Shown here: piece by piece, positions 43,622 through 52,549 of the stretch
Layout of the letters: each line of letters begins with the position of its first letter
How positions within the stretch are numbered: the first letter of the stretch is position 1
Source of the DNA: Anaerolineaceae bacterium oral taxon 439
Lineage (GTDB): Bacteria > Chloroflexota > Anaerolineae > Anaerolineales > Anaerolineaceae
Direction: 5' to 3'
Length of the DNA stretch: 64,000 nt
NCBI GenBank assembly: GCA_001717545.1
Contig: CP017039.1
Span: forward strand, 1,116,001 to 1,180,000
The notes under the pieces: generated by a model
Told to the model about the DNA's origin: nothing
The model's database searches: none
What the model saw: the letters and a program-made list of their open reading frames with translations, nothing else
Made by a program: the position numbers and the translations under genes

Positions 43622-44265
43622 TGTCAGACGTGAGTTTATATTTTATTGGTTTTTTGATTAATTTCATGGTCGCGTTCGCGCTGGTCCGCTGGATTTATTA
43701 TCCGTCCTCGCCGGTCAAGTCGCATGTGTTTACCTTTTTAGCGTTCAACACGATTATTTATTTTGTGATCAGTATTCTGACCGATTCTGAAATGGGCGTG
43801 GGGATTGGCTTTGGGCTTTTCGCGATTTTCTCGCTGCTCCGCTATCGGACCGATCCGATTCCGATCCGCGAAATGACGTACCTGTTTATTATCGTCGCGC
43901 TTCCGGTCATGAATTCGGCGGCGACGTCGGATCGGAAATGGCTGGAAATGATCCTTGCGAACGGGATTGTCCTGCTCGTTCTCTGGGTCCTTGAAAAGGA
44001 ATGGGGGTTCCGGTATGAGGTTTCGAAAACGATCCTGTATGAAAAGATCGACCTGATCATTCCAGAGCGGTACCCGGAACTGATCGCTGATCTCGAAAAG
44101 CGGACAGGACTGAAAATAAAGCGGGCCCGGATTGGAAAGCTGGATTTCATGCGCGATACCGCGACGATCGAAGTTTTTACGGAAGGCGCGGGCGAGAGGG
44201 GCCTCGTGAAGTACAATTCGGACAGTCGGATTTCCGTGAAGTCCGATATGGATGACGACGATTAA
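43618..44265 (+). CDS. DUF4956 membrane protein
   Basis: The 215-residue protein has about four TM helices in its N-terminal 130 residues, with the hallmark GVGIGFGLFAIFSLLRYRTD and PIPIREMTYLF. A cytoplasmic C-terminal domain follows (KIDLIIPERYPELIADLEKR to the acidic DMDDDD end). Proteins of this family accompany VTC-domain and CotH proteins; a joint role in polyphosphate or cell-surface assembly is inference. It is translationally coupled to the VTC gene through ATGA. Confidence 0.88.
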   Translation: MMSDVSLYFIGFLINFMVAFALVRWIYYPSSPVKSHVFTFLAFNTIIYFVISILTDSEMGVGIGFGLFAIFSLLRYRTDPIPIREMTYLFIIVALPVMNSAATSDRKWLEMILANGIVLLVLWVLEKEWGFRYEVSKTILYEKIDLIIPERYPELIADLEKRTGLKIKRARIGKLDFMRDTATIEVFTEGAGERGLVKYNSDSRISVKSDMDDDD

Positions 44266-44297
44266 TCAGATTTCTTTTTCAGACAGCGGGGGCGGCG

Positions 44298-44987
44298 ATG
44301 GCTCGGAAAATTCTGGTGGTTGACGATACGAAGAATATGCAGGCGATGCTGCGCGATTTTCTCGAAACGCAGGATTTCGCGGTCGTCGCCGCCTCGGATG
44401 GCGTCGAGGCGTTCAACGTCCTCAGGAATGGCCCGGTTGATCTGATCCTGCTGGATATTATGATGCCCAATATGGACGGTTTCCAATTTATTACGCAGCT
44501 GAAACGCAGCTCGAATATTCCGGTGATAATGGTAACCGCCCGGCAGCAGGAATCGGATATCGTTCGGGGCTTCGAGCTGGGGGCGGACGATTACGTCGTC
44601 AAGCCGTTCCGGTTCCGCGAATTGCTGATGCGAATGCGTGCCGTGCTCCGGCGTTCAGCGGCGGCGAGCGAAGAGCCGGACGATCTTGTCGTCGGCCGGC
44701 TGACGCTCAGCCGCGCGGCGCATAAGGTTTTCAAGGCTGGGCAGCCGATCGACTTTACCCCGCTCGAATTTTTCGTTCTGGAGACGCTGATGCGCAGTCC
44801 CGGGCAGGTCGTCAAGCGCGCCGATCTCAGTATCCGCCTGATCGAAAACGGGTTCAGCGGATCGGAAGCGACGCTGAAAATTCATGTCCGCAATATCCGG
44901 CTCAAGCTGGGCGACGACTTGAACCGGCCGGTCTATATCGAGACGGTTTTCGGGATCGGGTACCGTTTTCTCGAAAACGCCGGATGA
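44298..44987 (+). CDS. OmpR/PhoB-family response regulator
   Basis: The 229-residue regulator has a receiver domain with the acidic pocket (VVDD), phospho-acceptor Asp53 in LLDIMMPNMDG, Thr80 and Lys102 (VKPF). A winged-helix DNA-binding domain follows (about residues 128-226, with FTPLEFFVLETLM and GIGYRFLENAG). It is coupled by ATGA to the histidine kinase. Its position after the VTC/DUF4956 genes suggests it regulates this cluster. The target site is not known. Confidence 0.95.
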   Translation: MARKILVVDDTKNMQAMLRDFLETQDFAVVAASDGVEAFNVLRNGPVDLILLDIMMPNMDGFQFITQLKRSSNIPVIMVTARQQESDIVRGFELGADDYVVKPFRFRELLMRMRAVLRRSAAASEEPDDLVVGRLTLSRAAHKVFKAGQPIDFTPLEFFVLETLMRSPGQVVKRADLSIRLIENGFSGSEATLKIHVRNIRLKLGDDLNRPVYIETVFGIGYRFLENAG

Positions 44988-46438
44988 AAGGACGCGGGGT
45001 GAAAAAAATCGAGATCAGGGATTCGATCCGGGGGAAGTTCATCCTCTCTTACTTAGCGGTAGCGCTGATTGTCGTTGGTTTTGTGATCGTTTTTATCTAT
45101 CTGAACAGCGGGCAATCCTTAATGAGTCTCGTCGTCGAGCAGGAAACGGCAGCGTTGAAAGCGTCGGTCCTGGCATACTATCAGGAATATGGGACGCTCG
45201 AAGGTTTCTGGATGGCGAACCGCGGGTTCGGCGGCCCGGGCGGCGGTCCGCCCCCGGACGAAGGCCCGGACATGCATGGGGATTTCCGGGCGGGGAACCT
45301 GCGGGGGCTTTGCGGGCTGGTCGACGCGGAGGGAAAAGTCATTCTTCCACTGGACGGGGCTGGCCCGGGGGAAACGGTTCCGGAGGAGTTCCTGAAATAC
45401 GCGATCGAGGTTGAGGCCGGCGGACGGACGATCGCCAGAATTGTCCCGGAGCGAAAGCGCGAGTTCAAGCTCAGCAGTGAGGAAGAGCTCTATCTGAACC
45501 GCATGACGAAAGCGGTGGCGCTGGCGGGGTTATCCGGCGCGGCGCTGGCGATTTTTCTCGGCGTCCTGATATCGAGCGGGATCCTGAAACCGATCCGGCG
45601 GCTGACGCTGGCGTCGAAGGCATTGGCCGCCGGCGATCTCAGCCAGAACGTTGAAATTACGTCTAAGGACGAGCTGGGGCAGCTGACCGAGACGTTTAAT
45701 CGGATGAGCGCGGATTTAGCGCGCGTCGATTCGCAGCGCAAGCGGCTGACCGCCGATATTACGCATGACCTGAGCACGCCGCTCCAGATCATTTCCGGGT
45801 ATATCGAGATGGTCGAGGATGAAACGATTCAGCTCACGCCGCAGCGTATCCGAATCATCAAGACGGAGCTGGATCACCTGCGCCGGCTGGTCAGCGATCT
45901 GACGACGCTGAGTCAGGCGGAAGGCGGCGGGCTGACGCTTCAGCCGGAGCCGATTCAGCCGGCGGAGCTCTTAGACCAGCTCTACAGCACGTATCAGCCG
46001 ATTGCGGCCGGACAGGGCGTGACGATGCGCTTTGCGGACGGCGGGGGCGCGCCGCTGACGGCCGATCCCGGACGGCTCCGTCAGACGATCCAGAATCTGG
46101 TTGAAAACGCGCTTCGATACACGCCGCGCGGCGGCGAAATAACGCTGTTGCTGCAGACGGAGGCCGGTCGGGTAAAAATCGCCGTGACCGACACGGGCAG
46201 CGGGATCGATCCCGCGGATATTCCGTACGTTTTCGACCGCTTTTATCGCGCCGATCCGGCGCGGGACGCGAACGCGGGGAAAATGGGCCTGGGGCTTTCG
46301 ATCTGCAAAGCGCTGACTATCGTCCAGGGCGGAACGATCGCGGTCCGTTCAGCGGGAAAAGGAAAGGGGACGACGTTCGAGCTCTCGTTCCCTGCCGACC
46401 GACGCAGCGCAGGCGAACGGAAGCTATACGGGGAATAA
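44984..46438 (+). CDS. Sensor histidine kinase with Gly/Pro-rich sensor domain
   Basis: The 484-residue kinase has TM1 (about 19-41), an extracytoplasmic sensor domain (about 42-175) and TM2 (about 178-200). A HAMP domain, a HisKA domain with phospho-acceptor His261 (DITHDLSTPLQ), and a HATPase domain with NALRYTP, DTGSGI and GLGLS boxes follow. The sensor part contains a striking Gly/Pro/Asp segment (GFGGPGGGPPPDEGPD, about residues 81-96). A similar composition occurs at the C-terminus of the beta-helix protein at 42.6 kb. It forms the partner pair with the upstream response regulator. Confidence 0.94.
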   Translation: MKGRGVKKIEIRDSIRGKFILSYLAVALIVVGFVIVFIYLNSGQSLMSLVVEQETAALKASVLAYYQEYGTLEGFWMANRGFGGPGGGPPPDEGPDMHGDFRAGNLRGLCGLVDAEGKVILPLDGAGPGETVPEEFLKYAIEVEAGGRTIARIVPERKREFKLSSEEELYLNRMTKAVALAGLSGAALAIFLGVLISSGILKPIRRLTLASKALAAGDLSQNVEITSKDELGQLTETFNRMSADLARVDSQRKRLTADITHDLSTPLQIISGYIEMVEDETIQLTPQRIRIIKTELDHLRRLVSDLTTLSQAEGGGLTLQPEPIQPAELLDQLYSTYQPIAAGQGVTMRFADGGGAPLTADPGRLRQTIQNLVENALRYTPRGGEITLLLQTEAGRVKIAVTDTGSGIDPADIPYVFDRFYRADPARDANAGKMGLGLSICKALTIVQGGTIAVRSAGKGKGTTFELSFPADRRSAGERKLYGE

Positions 46439-46519
46439 ATCCCTTCCGCCTCTTCTCTTTCCGCTTTCCGCAGCTATGTTATCATTGATTGCGAAAATGA
46501 ATTATGACGGGACGCATTT

Positions 46520-47017
46520 ATGAAAATTGGAATCCTTTCAGATACGCATGATCATGGCCCGCGGACGTCAGAGGCGCTTGAAATCTTTCGGCAGGAGGGC
46601 GTCCGCGAGCTGATTCACTGCGGCGATATGACCCGTGTCGCAACGGCGGAGCTCTTCCGGGATTTCACGCTGCATCATGTCCTGGGCAATAATGATTTTG
46701 ATTCGATCGGGTTGAGCCTGACGATTCAAGAGTTTGGCCCGGGCTCCGGAAGCGGCGAAATCTTCACCGGCGAGATCGACGGGAAGCTGTTCGCCGCGAT
46801 CCATGGGCATCGGCTGGCGGCGCTGACGCAGTTAATTCAGAGTCAGCGTTACGATTACGTCCTGACGGGGCATACGCACCGCGTCCGCGACGAACGGATC
46901 GGGAGGACGCGGGTCATTAACCCAGGCGCGCTGGGCGGCGCGCGCCGCGACCGGCGGAATTTCTGTATTCTGGAAATCGAAACGGACGACCTGACGCATT
47001 ATTCGGCGTTCGATTAA
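46520..47017 (+). CDS. YfcE/MJ0936-family metallophosphodiesterase
   Basis: The 165-residue calcineurin-like phosphoesterase carries all metal-ligand motifs: GILSDTHDHG (Asp and His near residues 8-10), LIHCGDM, LGNND, IHGHR and LTGHTHR. It probably hydrolyses phosphodiesters such as cyclic nucleotides or small model substrates; family members often have no known natural substrate. It is a single gene with GGGA eight bases before the ATG. Confidence 0.92.
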   Translation: MKIGILSDTHDHGPRTSEALEIFRQEGVRELIHCGDMTRVATAELFRDFTLHHVLGNNDFDSIGLSLTIQEFGPGSGSGEIFTGEIDGKLFAAIHGHRLAALTQLIQSQRYDYVLTGHTHRVRDERIGRTRVINPGALGGARRDRRNFCILEIETDDLTHYSAFD

Positions 47018-47109
47018 CTCGGTTCTCTTTTCTGGTTCAGGATAATCAGCGTAAAACCAAACGCGATAACCATGACGGCAAAATAAATTTCGATTGGATA
47101 ATGATGTGG
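47014..47109 (-). pseudogene. Possible remnant of a membrane protein C-terminus
   Basis: On the minus strand a 31-codon open stretch encodes YPIEIYFAVMVIAFGFTL followed by IILNQKREPS and a stop: one clean TM helix with a short basic tail and no start region. It overlaps the phosphodiesterase stop by a few bases. It may be a decayed gene end or chance. The rest of 47018-47254 has an imperfect inverted repeat near 47190-47225 and AT-rich promoter-like sequence. Confidence 0.3.
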
Positions 47110-47254
47110 TTAGTTTGTGATATTGTCTTAGAGAAGTTTTTTGGAAACTGACCTGCCGTCTATCACGAGGAACTACAGGTTTGTTAAAGAGAATGCAGCG
47201 CTTTCCGGCTGTGCATACTCTCTATTACAATTAACCCGATAAAATGGAGGGCGC

Positions 47255-48727
47255 ATGAGTGATTTTCTGGAATCCCGATTGGAAAAAATCGTTCTCGAAG
47301 CGCAGCGCGAATTTCAGACGCCGGCGATTTCTTTGGCGATTCTTCGCGGCGGAGAGATCATTTTTGAAGCCGGCTATGGAACGCGGACATTGGGCGCGGA
47401 AGAAACGGTCGACGCCGATACGTCGTACGCGATCGCGTCCATGTCAAAGTCGATGACGGCGGCGATCCTGGCGGGGCTTGTCGAGCAGGGCGCAATATCC
47501 TGGGACGACCGCGTCAGCGATTATCTCCCCGATTTCCGCTTGCAGGACGGGACCGCGAGCCGGGAGTTCCGGGTCCGAGATCTGCTGATCCATAACAGCG
47601 GGCTGCGAAGCGAGGCGGGCGGGACGATCTGGTATGGGTCTGACCGGACCCGGCAGGAGGTCGTTCGGGGGCTGCGTTTTCTTCGTCCGGTCAGCGATTT
47701 CCGCGAACGTTTCGCATATCAGAACGTGACATTTCTCGTTGCCGGGTTGGTTGCCGAGGCGGTCAGCGGCGAGCGTTGGGACGACCTCATCCAACGACGG
47801 ATTTTTGATCCGCTCGGCCTGACGCGGAGCTTCCCAACGCTTTCGGCGCGGGACGCCTCGGCGATCGGCAACATCGCCTCGCCCCACGCCCTGATTCAGG
47901 GCCAAACCAGCGTCATTCCGTACCGGGGTCACGATAATATTGCGCCGGCTGCCTCGGTTCATTCGACCGCGCATGATCTGGCAAGGTACCTTGCGATGTT
48001 CCTGAATCGCGGCATGGCGGGGGAAAAGCGGATCCTCAGCGAAGCGTCTGTCGCAGAGCTTCATCGCTCGCATATGGTTGGCCGCGACCTGGTCCCAGTT
48101 GCTCATCCGCGCCTGAAACCGGCGTTCGCGACGTACGGGTATGGCTGGTTTATCGACAGTTACGGCGGCGAGAAACGCGTTTATCATTCGGGCGGCGTTG
48201 ACGGCATGCGCGGGCAGATCGCGCTCTTTCCGGAACGCGGTTCGGGCGTCGTCGTCCTGTCGAACAGTGAAAATCAATATGCCTATCAGAGCGTCCTGAT
48301 GACGATCGAGGACTGGCTGATCGGCGCGGAACCGGTAGATTGGGTTCGAACGTATTCAGAGTTCGCCCGAACGAATCCCGATCGAACGGAGCTTCCGGAA
48401 CGGATTGCGGGAACGGCTCCGCTTCATGCGCTCGAAGCGTACTGCGGAACTTTCTGCGACAGCGTCGCCGGGGAAATCGTCGTTTCAGCGCGAGCGGGAA
48501 AGCTTCGGCTCGAATTCGTCCGGACGCCGGCTTTTCGAGCTGAGCTCAGCCATTATCATTACGACACATTCCGGCTGCGCTGGGACGACCGATATATTCC
48601 CGACGGACTGGTCACGTTCATGACAGGCTCGGCGGGGCGGGTCGGCGGGTTGACGCTGGACCAGCCCCGCTTACTGGACGTTGATTTCGGCGAACTCGAT
48701 CCCGTTATTCGGCGGGCTGAAGCGTGA
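47255..48727 (+). CDS. Serine hydrolase, class C beta-lactamase-like
   Basis: The 490-residue protein has the beta-lactamase/DD-peptidase fold. The SxxK motif is Ser62-Met-Ser-Lys65 in IASMSKSMTA, the YxN motif is Tyr155-Gln-Asn157 in RFAYQNVTF, and the third motif is HSGG in VYHSGGVDGM. A C-terminal beta-rich domain (about residues 380-485) follows, as in many esterase or D-aminopeptidase-type members. No signal peptide is evident, so a cytoplasmic esterase or peptidase is more likely than an antibiotic-resistance enzyme. GGAGG precedes the ATG. Confidence 0.9.
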   Translation: MSDFLESRLEKIVLEAQREFQTPAISLAILRGGEIIFEAGYGTRTLGAEETVDADTSYAIASMSKSMTAAILAGLVEQGAISWDDRVSDYLPDFRLQDGTASREFRVRDLLIHNSGLRSEAGGTIWYGSDRTRQEVVRGLRFLRPVSDFRERFAYQNVTFLVAGLVAEAVSGERWDDLIQRRIFDPLGLTRSFPTLSARDASAIGNIASPHALIQGQTSVIPYRGHDNIAPAASVHSTAHDLARYLAMFLNRGMAGEKRILSEASVAELHRSHMVGRDLVPVAHPRLKPAFATYGYGWFIDSYGGEKRVYHSGGVDGMRGQIALFPERGSGVVVLSNSENQYAYQSVLMTIEDWLIGAEPVDWVRTYSEFARTNPDRTELPERIAGTAPLHALEAYCGTFCDSVAGEIVVSARAGKLRLEFVRTPAFRAELSHYHYDTFRLRWDDRYIPDGLVTFMTGSAGRVGGLTLDQPRLLDVDFGELDPVIRRAEA

Positions 48728-48768
48728 GCCATGCGTGTAAGAATTCCGGTTCATTTGGCGTTCAGGGC

Positions 48769-49842
48769 TCAGTAGCAGCCGGTCGGGTCCATCAGGTAAA
48801 TTTCGCCCGCGCCTCGGCCCAGGCCGAAAACGCTGTACCATCCGTAAATCATCATTTTCGCCCGTCCGACCGTCGTTTTCGCGGCCGGGTTTTCTGTATA
48901 CCCGCTGCAATAAATTTCTTCAGCCGTGCCGTTGACGACGACGAGCGCATTATTGACGTTCGTTTCGCCGTAAATCGCGCGGCCTCCCGCGTATACCCTG
49001 TCGACCCAGCCGTTGATAATGATAAAGACGTTATCCACGCTCGAACTGTGCCCCTTTTGCCCGGATTGTCCGCCGCCGTAGATCCACCAGGCCTTCCCGT
49101 TTACGATAATCGTGCTGTTATTGGCATGGACATTATGACGATCGTACGTAATCGATCCGCCCATGACCATACTTTTTTCGGTGAAGACAACCTCAGGCCC
49201 GATCACGAGCGGAATCCCGTTGCAGAAGAACCAGAAGGAGCGTCCGGAGGGCCGGACATTTTTGACGCCGCCGTCGGAAGAATGAATCTGGACGTAGGCG
49301 ATTCCCCGATCGATCGGGATCCCGAATCCGTCCGGCGGCTCTTCCGTGTCGCTTGTCAGGAAGATCATGACTTCGCCGGCCTTCTTCGGAATATTTTTCA
49401 GCGCTTCCGCGATGTTCGGATATTGACCATAAGTTCCGACGGTAATTTCAACGCGCCGTGTTGTCGACGGGGGTTTCCAGACCGGCGGCGTATCGTCCGG
49501 AATAAGCGGTCGGGCCATCGATGGAAAATTCTGCATCGAGATCATATTTTGAAAGCCGAACGGGGTGGCGGTTGAGTAAAGCGCGGAGTCCTGCGACGCC
49601 CAGTTCATCATCCCCCCGCTGACCTGCTCTGGCGATAAGGTCGCTGTTGGTTGGGGCTGTGCCGGCGATGGTTTTGACCCGTTTAACGCGTCGATCGTCG
49701 ATTGCAGCTGCATGATCTGGATTGACAATTGCAGTGCGTCGACGGTCGCCTGTAAATCCTGCGCGGCGGCTTGCGGCGCGGCAGTCCGGATCCATAGAAA
49801 CAGGGCGAACCCGGCGGCTGAAAGGAGACGGTTAAGTTTCAT
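48769..49842 (-). CDS. Secreted beta-helix-like repeat protein of unknown function
   Basis: The 357-residue product begins with a signal peptide (to AAAQ, about residue 27). A helical segment (LQATVDALQLSIQIMQLQS) and Pro/Thr linker recall the N-termini of the 30-40 kb array proteins. The C-terminal half has short strand repeats (NSTIIVNGKAWWIYGGG, NVFIIINGWVDRVYAGG, NALVVVNGTAEEIYCSG), suggesting a parallel beta-helix; Tyr, Trp and Gly are abundant. AAGGA seven bases upstream supports the ATG at 49842 rather than the longer frame. I recognise no family or active site. Confidence 0.82.
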   Translation of the reverse strand: MKLNRLLSAAGFALFLWIRTAAPQAAAQDLQATVDALQLSIQIMQLQSTIDALNGSKPSPAQPQPTATLSPEQVSGGMMNWASQDSALYSTATPFGFQNMISMQNFPSMARPLIPDDTPPVWKPPSTTRRVEITVGTYGQYPNIAEALKNIPKKAGEVMIFLTSDTEEPPDGFGIPIDRGIAYVQIHSSDGGVKNVRPSGRSFWFFCNGIPLVIGPEVVFTEKSMVMGGSITYDRHNVHANNSTIIVNGKAWWIYGGGQSGQKGHSSSVDNVFIIINGWVDRVYAGGRAIYGETNVNNALVVVNGTAEEIYCSGYTENPAAKTTVGRAKMMIYGWYSVFGLGRGAGEIYLMDPTGCY

Positions 49843-50005
49843 GAGCGGTTCCTTGTGTAAATCGCGAATCACAAATAGGCACGAAAGACATGCAGGCCGA
49901 TACGGCCTATATACAGAATATAGAGTTGTATAACGCTTCAACTGCGTAACGATAGTTTATCGCAAAAAGCGGAACCGTAAATGGGCAAAAAGTGGGCAAA
50001 ACACT

Positions 50006-51886
50006 TTATTGCGTCAGGTATTCCATCTCGTCGATGACGACCTGCGTTTCGTCGGATTTCAGACCCTTTTCAAGGATGACCCAGTAGTCGCGGCGATAAG
50101 AACGGACCCCATAGGCCGGATCGCTTCGGATCCAGCGCAGGACGTTTTCGTACAGCCCCGGGACTTTCGAATCGCGCAAATCGATCGCGATCACGTCCGT
50201 TTCGTACATGAACGCGGTTGGGTATATTTCAGCCCTGCGGGACAGGTGCGAATAGAAATGGCTCGCGCCGGAGGCGCTGAGCTCCGCGGGAACCGCCGAC
50301 AGTTCTTTTTCGAGCTCGCCGTACACGGTCCCTTCGGCGCAGTATTTATGAAAATAATCCACTTTGGGCAGGTGCGCCGACAGGACGAACAGGACAGTCG
50401 CGAGCAGCATGAAAGCGCTCAGCGCGAAGCGTCTGGAGGGCGTTCGGATCGCTTCGAGTTCGGAAATGACGAGAATCAGGAAACAGCTGACCGGCCCCAT
50501 GAAGTATTGGCTGTCGATCGCCTGCCATTCGAGATCCTGGAGCAGGTTGAACGCAATAAACGGGAGCAGCAGGCTCAGGTTCTTCAAGCGGCGCGCCCCG
50601 AAAAGCGGCAGCAACGCGAGCGGCAGGAGCAGGAACGAATACAGCTTGAGCTTTTCGGGCGTGAAGACGCGGGTCAGGATTGCGAACGGCGACGTTATCA
50701 GGACCTTCGCCAGGTCGCCGATCGATCCGGTTTCCCAGGCCGGAAGCAGGCTTCGATAGCGGTATGTGAAATCCGATTCGTCGCCGAGGATGAAACCCGT
50801 GATTCCGACGAATACAAGTCCGGCGATCAGGATCACAACGATCGCTTTCTTTCTCGCTGAAACGGAGCGGAAAAGCGCGGTCAGCGCGTACGCGATGACG
50901 TAGATCGCGGCGTCTTCTTTGACCGCGAGCGTCAGGATCAGGAAAACCACGGTCGGAACGTCGAGAAATCGCTCGCTGTCTTCGTTCCGTTCGAAAAAGT
51001 ATATAAAGCTCAGGAAAAAAACGGGAAGCAGCTTGATCTCATGAAAGTCTTTCAGCTGTCCGCCGAAGTATCCCGGCTGAAGGAGGAACAGGACGGCCAG
51101 GATCAGCGACGTTTTCCGGTCGAGGTGATGGGCCCGGGCGAGGCGATAGAGCGGGACAACCGCCAGCGTCGCGAACAGGCTCTGAAGGAAAAGGAGCGTT
51201 TCCGGGCTGGAGCGCAGCTTATAAATCGGGACGAGGAGATAGAAAATCGGCGAGAAATGAATCTCCAGCATGTGGTTCATCGCGTAGCCGACCGAAGTCG
51301 TGATCGGAGCGCCACCGCGCGACATCAGGTAAAACATCTGGTCAAAAATGCCCAGATCAAAATCGGACGTCAGGAAGATACGATGGCGAACGATTCCGGT
51401 CGCTGCCGTCAGGCAGAGCGTCAGCGCGCCCGCGGCGGTCAGCAGGCTCCCGGCGGCGCGGGCGCTCAGGTCTAACTTCGAACCCATGCCGCGGACGTTA
51501 AATAAATAATGACAAAGGTAAGCGGCGCCGATCCAGGCTATCAGCCGGGCTTCATCAGCGGAATCCGTTTTGACCGAAAACGCGATCCAGCCAATCAGGA
51601 CGAATACCGACAGCGCGGCGATCAGAAGATCGAGCCAGCCGCGCCGGCGCAGCAGGAAAATAAACAGGAAATACAGCGCGGCCGCGGCCGCAAAAAAGAA
51701 AAGAAAAAATTTCGGATACCCGGCTATGATTTCGCTGGAAAGCCGGCTGAGCGGAACGCCGCGCGCAGCGCGATAAACCGAAAAGCTCAGGATCAACAGG
51801 AACGCGGCGAAAAACGATTCAACGACCTCGCTGACAATCTCGGCGAAGGATTTCGGCTGCGCTGGAGCGGGCGAAGGATTTATCAT
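50006..51886 (-). CDS. DUF2079 polytopic membrane protein
   Basis: The 626-residue protein has a dozen or so TM helices. The DUF2079 hallmark is present: a first loop LTSDFDLGIFDQMFYLMSRG followed by NHMLEIHFSPIFYLLVPIY. The DF(D)LG and EIHFSP elements resemble GT-C glycosyltransferase active-site loops, and the family is presumed to transfer sugars from lipid carriers. A soluble C-terminal part (about residues 530-626) ends the protein. I chose the ATG at 51886; a TTG seven codons upstream is an alternative. It is the last minus-strand gene downstream of DUF35. Confidence 0.86.
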   Translation of the reverse strand: MINPSPAPAQPKSFAEIVSEVVESFFAAFLLILSFSVYRAARGVPLSRLSSEIIAGYPKFFLFFFAAAAALYFLFIFLLRRRGWLDLLIAALSVFVLIGWIAFSVKTDSADEARLIAWIGAAYLCHYLFNVRGMGSKLDLSARAAGSLLTAAGALTLCLTAATGIVRHRIFLTSDFDLGIFDQMFYLMSRGGAPITTSVGYAMNHMLEIHFSPIFYLLVPIYKLRSSPETLLFLQSLFATLAVVPLYRLARAHHLDRKTSLILAVLFLLQPGYFGGQLKDFHEIKLLPVFFLSFIYFFERNEDSERFLDVPTVVFLILTLAVKEDAAIYVIAYALTALFRSVSARKKAIVVILIAGLVFVGITGFILGDESDFTYRYRSLLPAWETGSIGDLAKVLITSPFAILTRVFTPEKLKLYSFLLLPLALLPLFGARRLKNLSLLLPFIAFNLLQDLEWQAIDSQYFMGPVSCFLILVISELEAIRTPSRRFALSAFMLLATVLFVLSAHLPKVDYFHKYCAEGTVYGELEKELSAVPAELSASGASHFYSHLSRRAEIYPTAFMYETDVIAIDLRDSKVPGLYENVLRWIRSDPAYGVRSYRRDYWVILEKGLKSDETQVVIDEMEYLTQ

Positions 51887-51979
51887 GGATTCAGCGCCCA
51901 GGACCAAAGCGAAAAGATTTCGTACAGTGTAGATTCAGCTCGTTCATTCCGCACTCGCGTCCAGTCGCCCGAAAAATAA

Positions 51980-52408
51980 TCAGCCTGCGGTTCTCTCCGC
52001 CGCGGGAACTTCCTGCAGGATGGGGCGGAATTTATACCCGTAAAGAATTGCTCCGTGACGGTCTCCGTCGTCGCGAAGCTTCCGCGTTACCATCTCGACC
52101 GGCGTTCCGATCTTGATTTCTTCGTCGCCGATGTCGGTTAGCTGCGCCGTGATAATCGGGCCTTCCTGGAGCTTGATCAGCGCGACGAAATACGGTGCGT
52201 TCTGACGATAGCCGGCTGGTCCTTCGGTTAACTTCGTGTAGGAATAAACCTCGCCTTTCCCGCTGAACTGATACGCGGTTTTGGCTTCCAGTCCGCAATG
52301 CGGGCATACGTCCCGCGGCGGGAAAATTTTTCCGGCACAATGCGGGCATTCTTCTCCAATCAGCGCATATCGTTGTTTTTTTAGCCGCCAATGGCGAGGA
52401 TTTTCCAT
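51980..52408 (-). CDS. DUF35 zinc-ribbon/OB-fold protein (thiolase/HMGS partner)
   Basis: The 142-residue protein has a zinc ribbon with two CxxC pairs (EECPHCAGKIFPPRDVCPHCG) and a C-terminal OB fold. In archaea, proteins of this type bridge acetoacetyl-CoA thiolase and HMG-CoA synthase and hold CoA in a shared tunnel. Its position after the thiolase-like and HMG-CoA synthase genes fits that role. The start is uncertain: the ATG at 52408 gives the family-like MENPRHWRLKKQRYAL, while an ATG at 52429 adds seven residues. It has a -10-like TATAAT about 70 bp upstream, so it may also have its own promoter. Confidence 0.9.
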   Translation of the reverse strand: MENPRHWRLKKQRYALIGEECPHCAGKIFPPRDVCPHCGLEAKTAYQFSGKGEVYSYTKLTEGPAGYRQNAPYFVALIKLQEGPIITAQLTDIGDEEIKIGTPVEMVTRKLRDDGDRHGAILYGYKFRPILQEVPAAERTAG

Positions 52409-52495
52409 ACCGTTTCGCAAGTCTCCCATTCGTTTCGCCCGACTCCATCCGCGTTATCAGACGGGGTCGGACCCTTTTTTTATTCAACGGTTCGG

Positions 52496-52501
52496 ATTAT
52501 A
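52496..52501 (-). promoter_or_regulatory. -10 element upstream of DUF35 gene
   Basis: TATAAT on the minus strand in the 141-bp gap after the thiolase-like gene. No convincing -35 is seen. Confidence 0.4.
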
Positions 52502-52549
52502 GGCAAGTTTTCATGTCAGAAGCTATCCTGATAGGTTTTGAAAGCTTTT

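Noticed and set aside
47255-48727. Antibiotic-resistance beta-lactamase
   Set aside because: The motifs fit the broad serine hydrolase family, but there is no signal peptide and a C-terminal domain typical of esterase or peptidase members is present.
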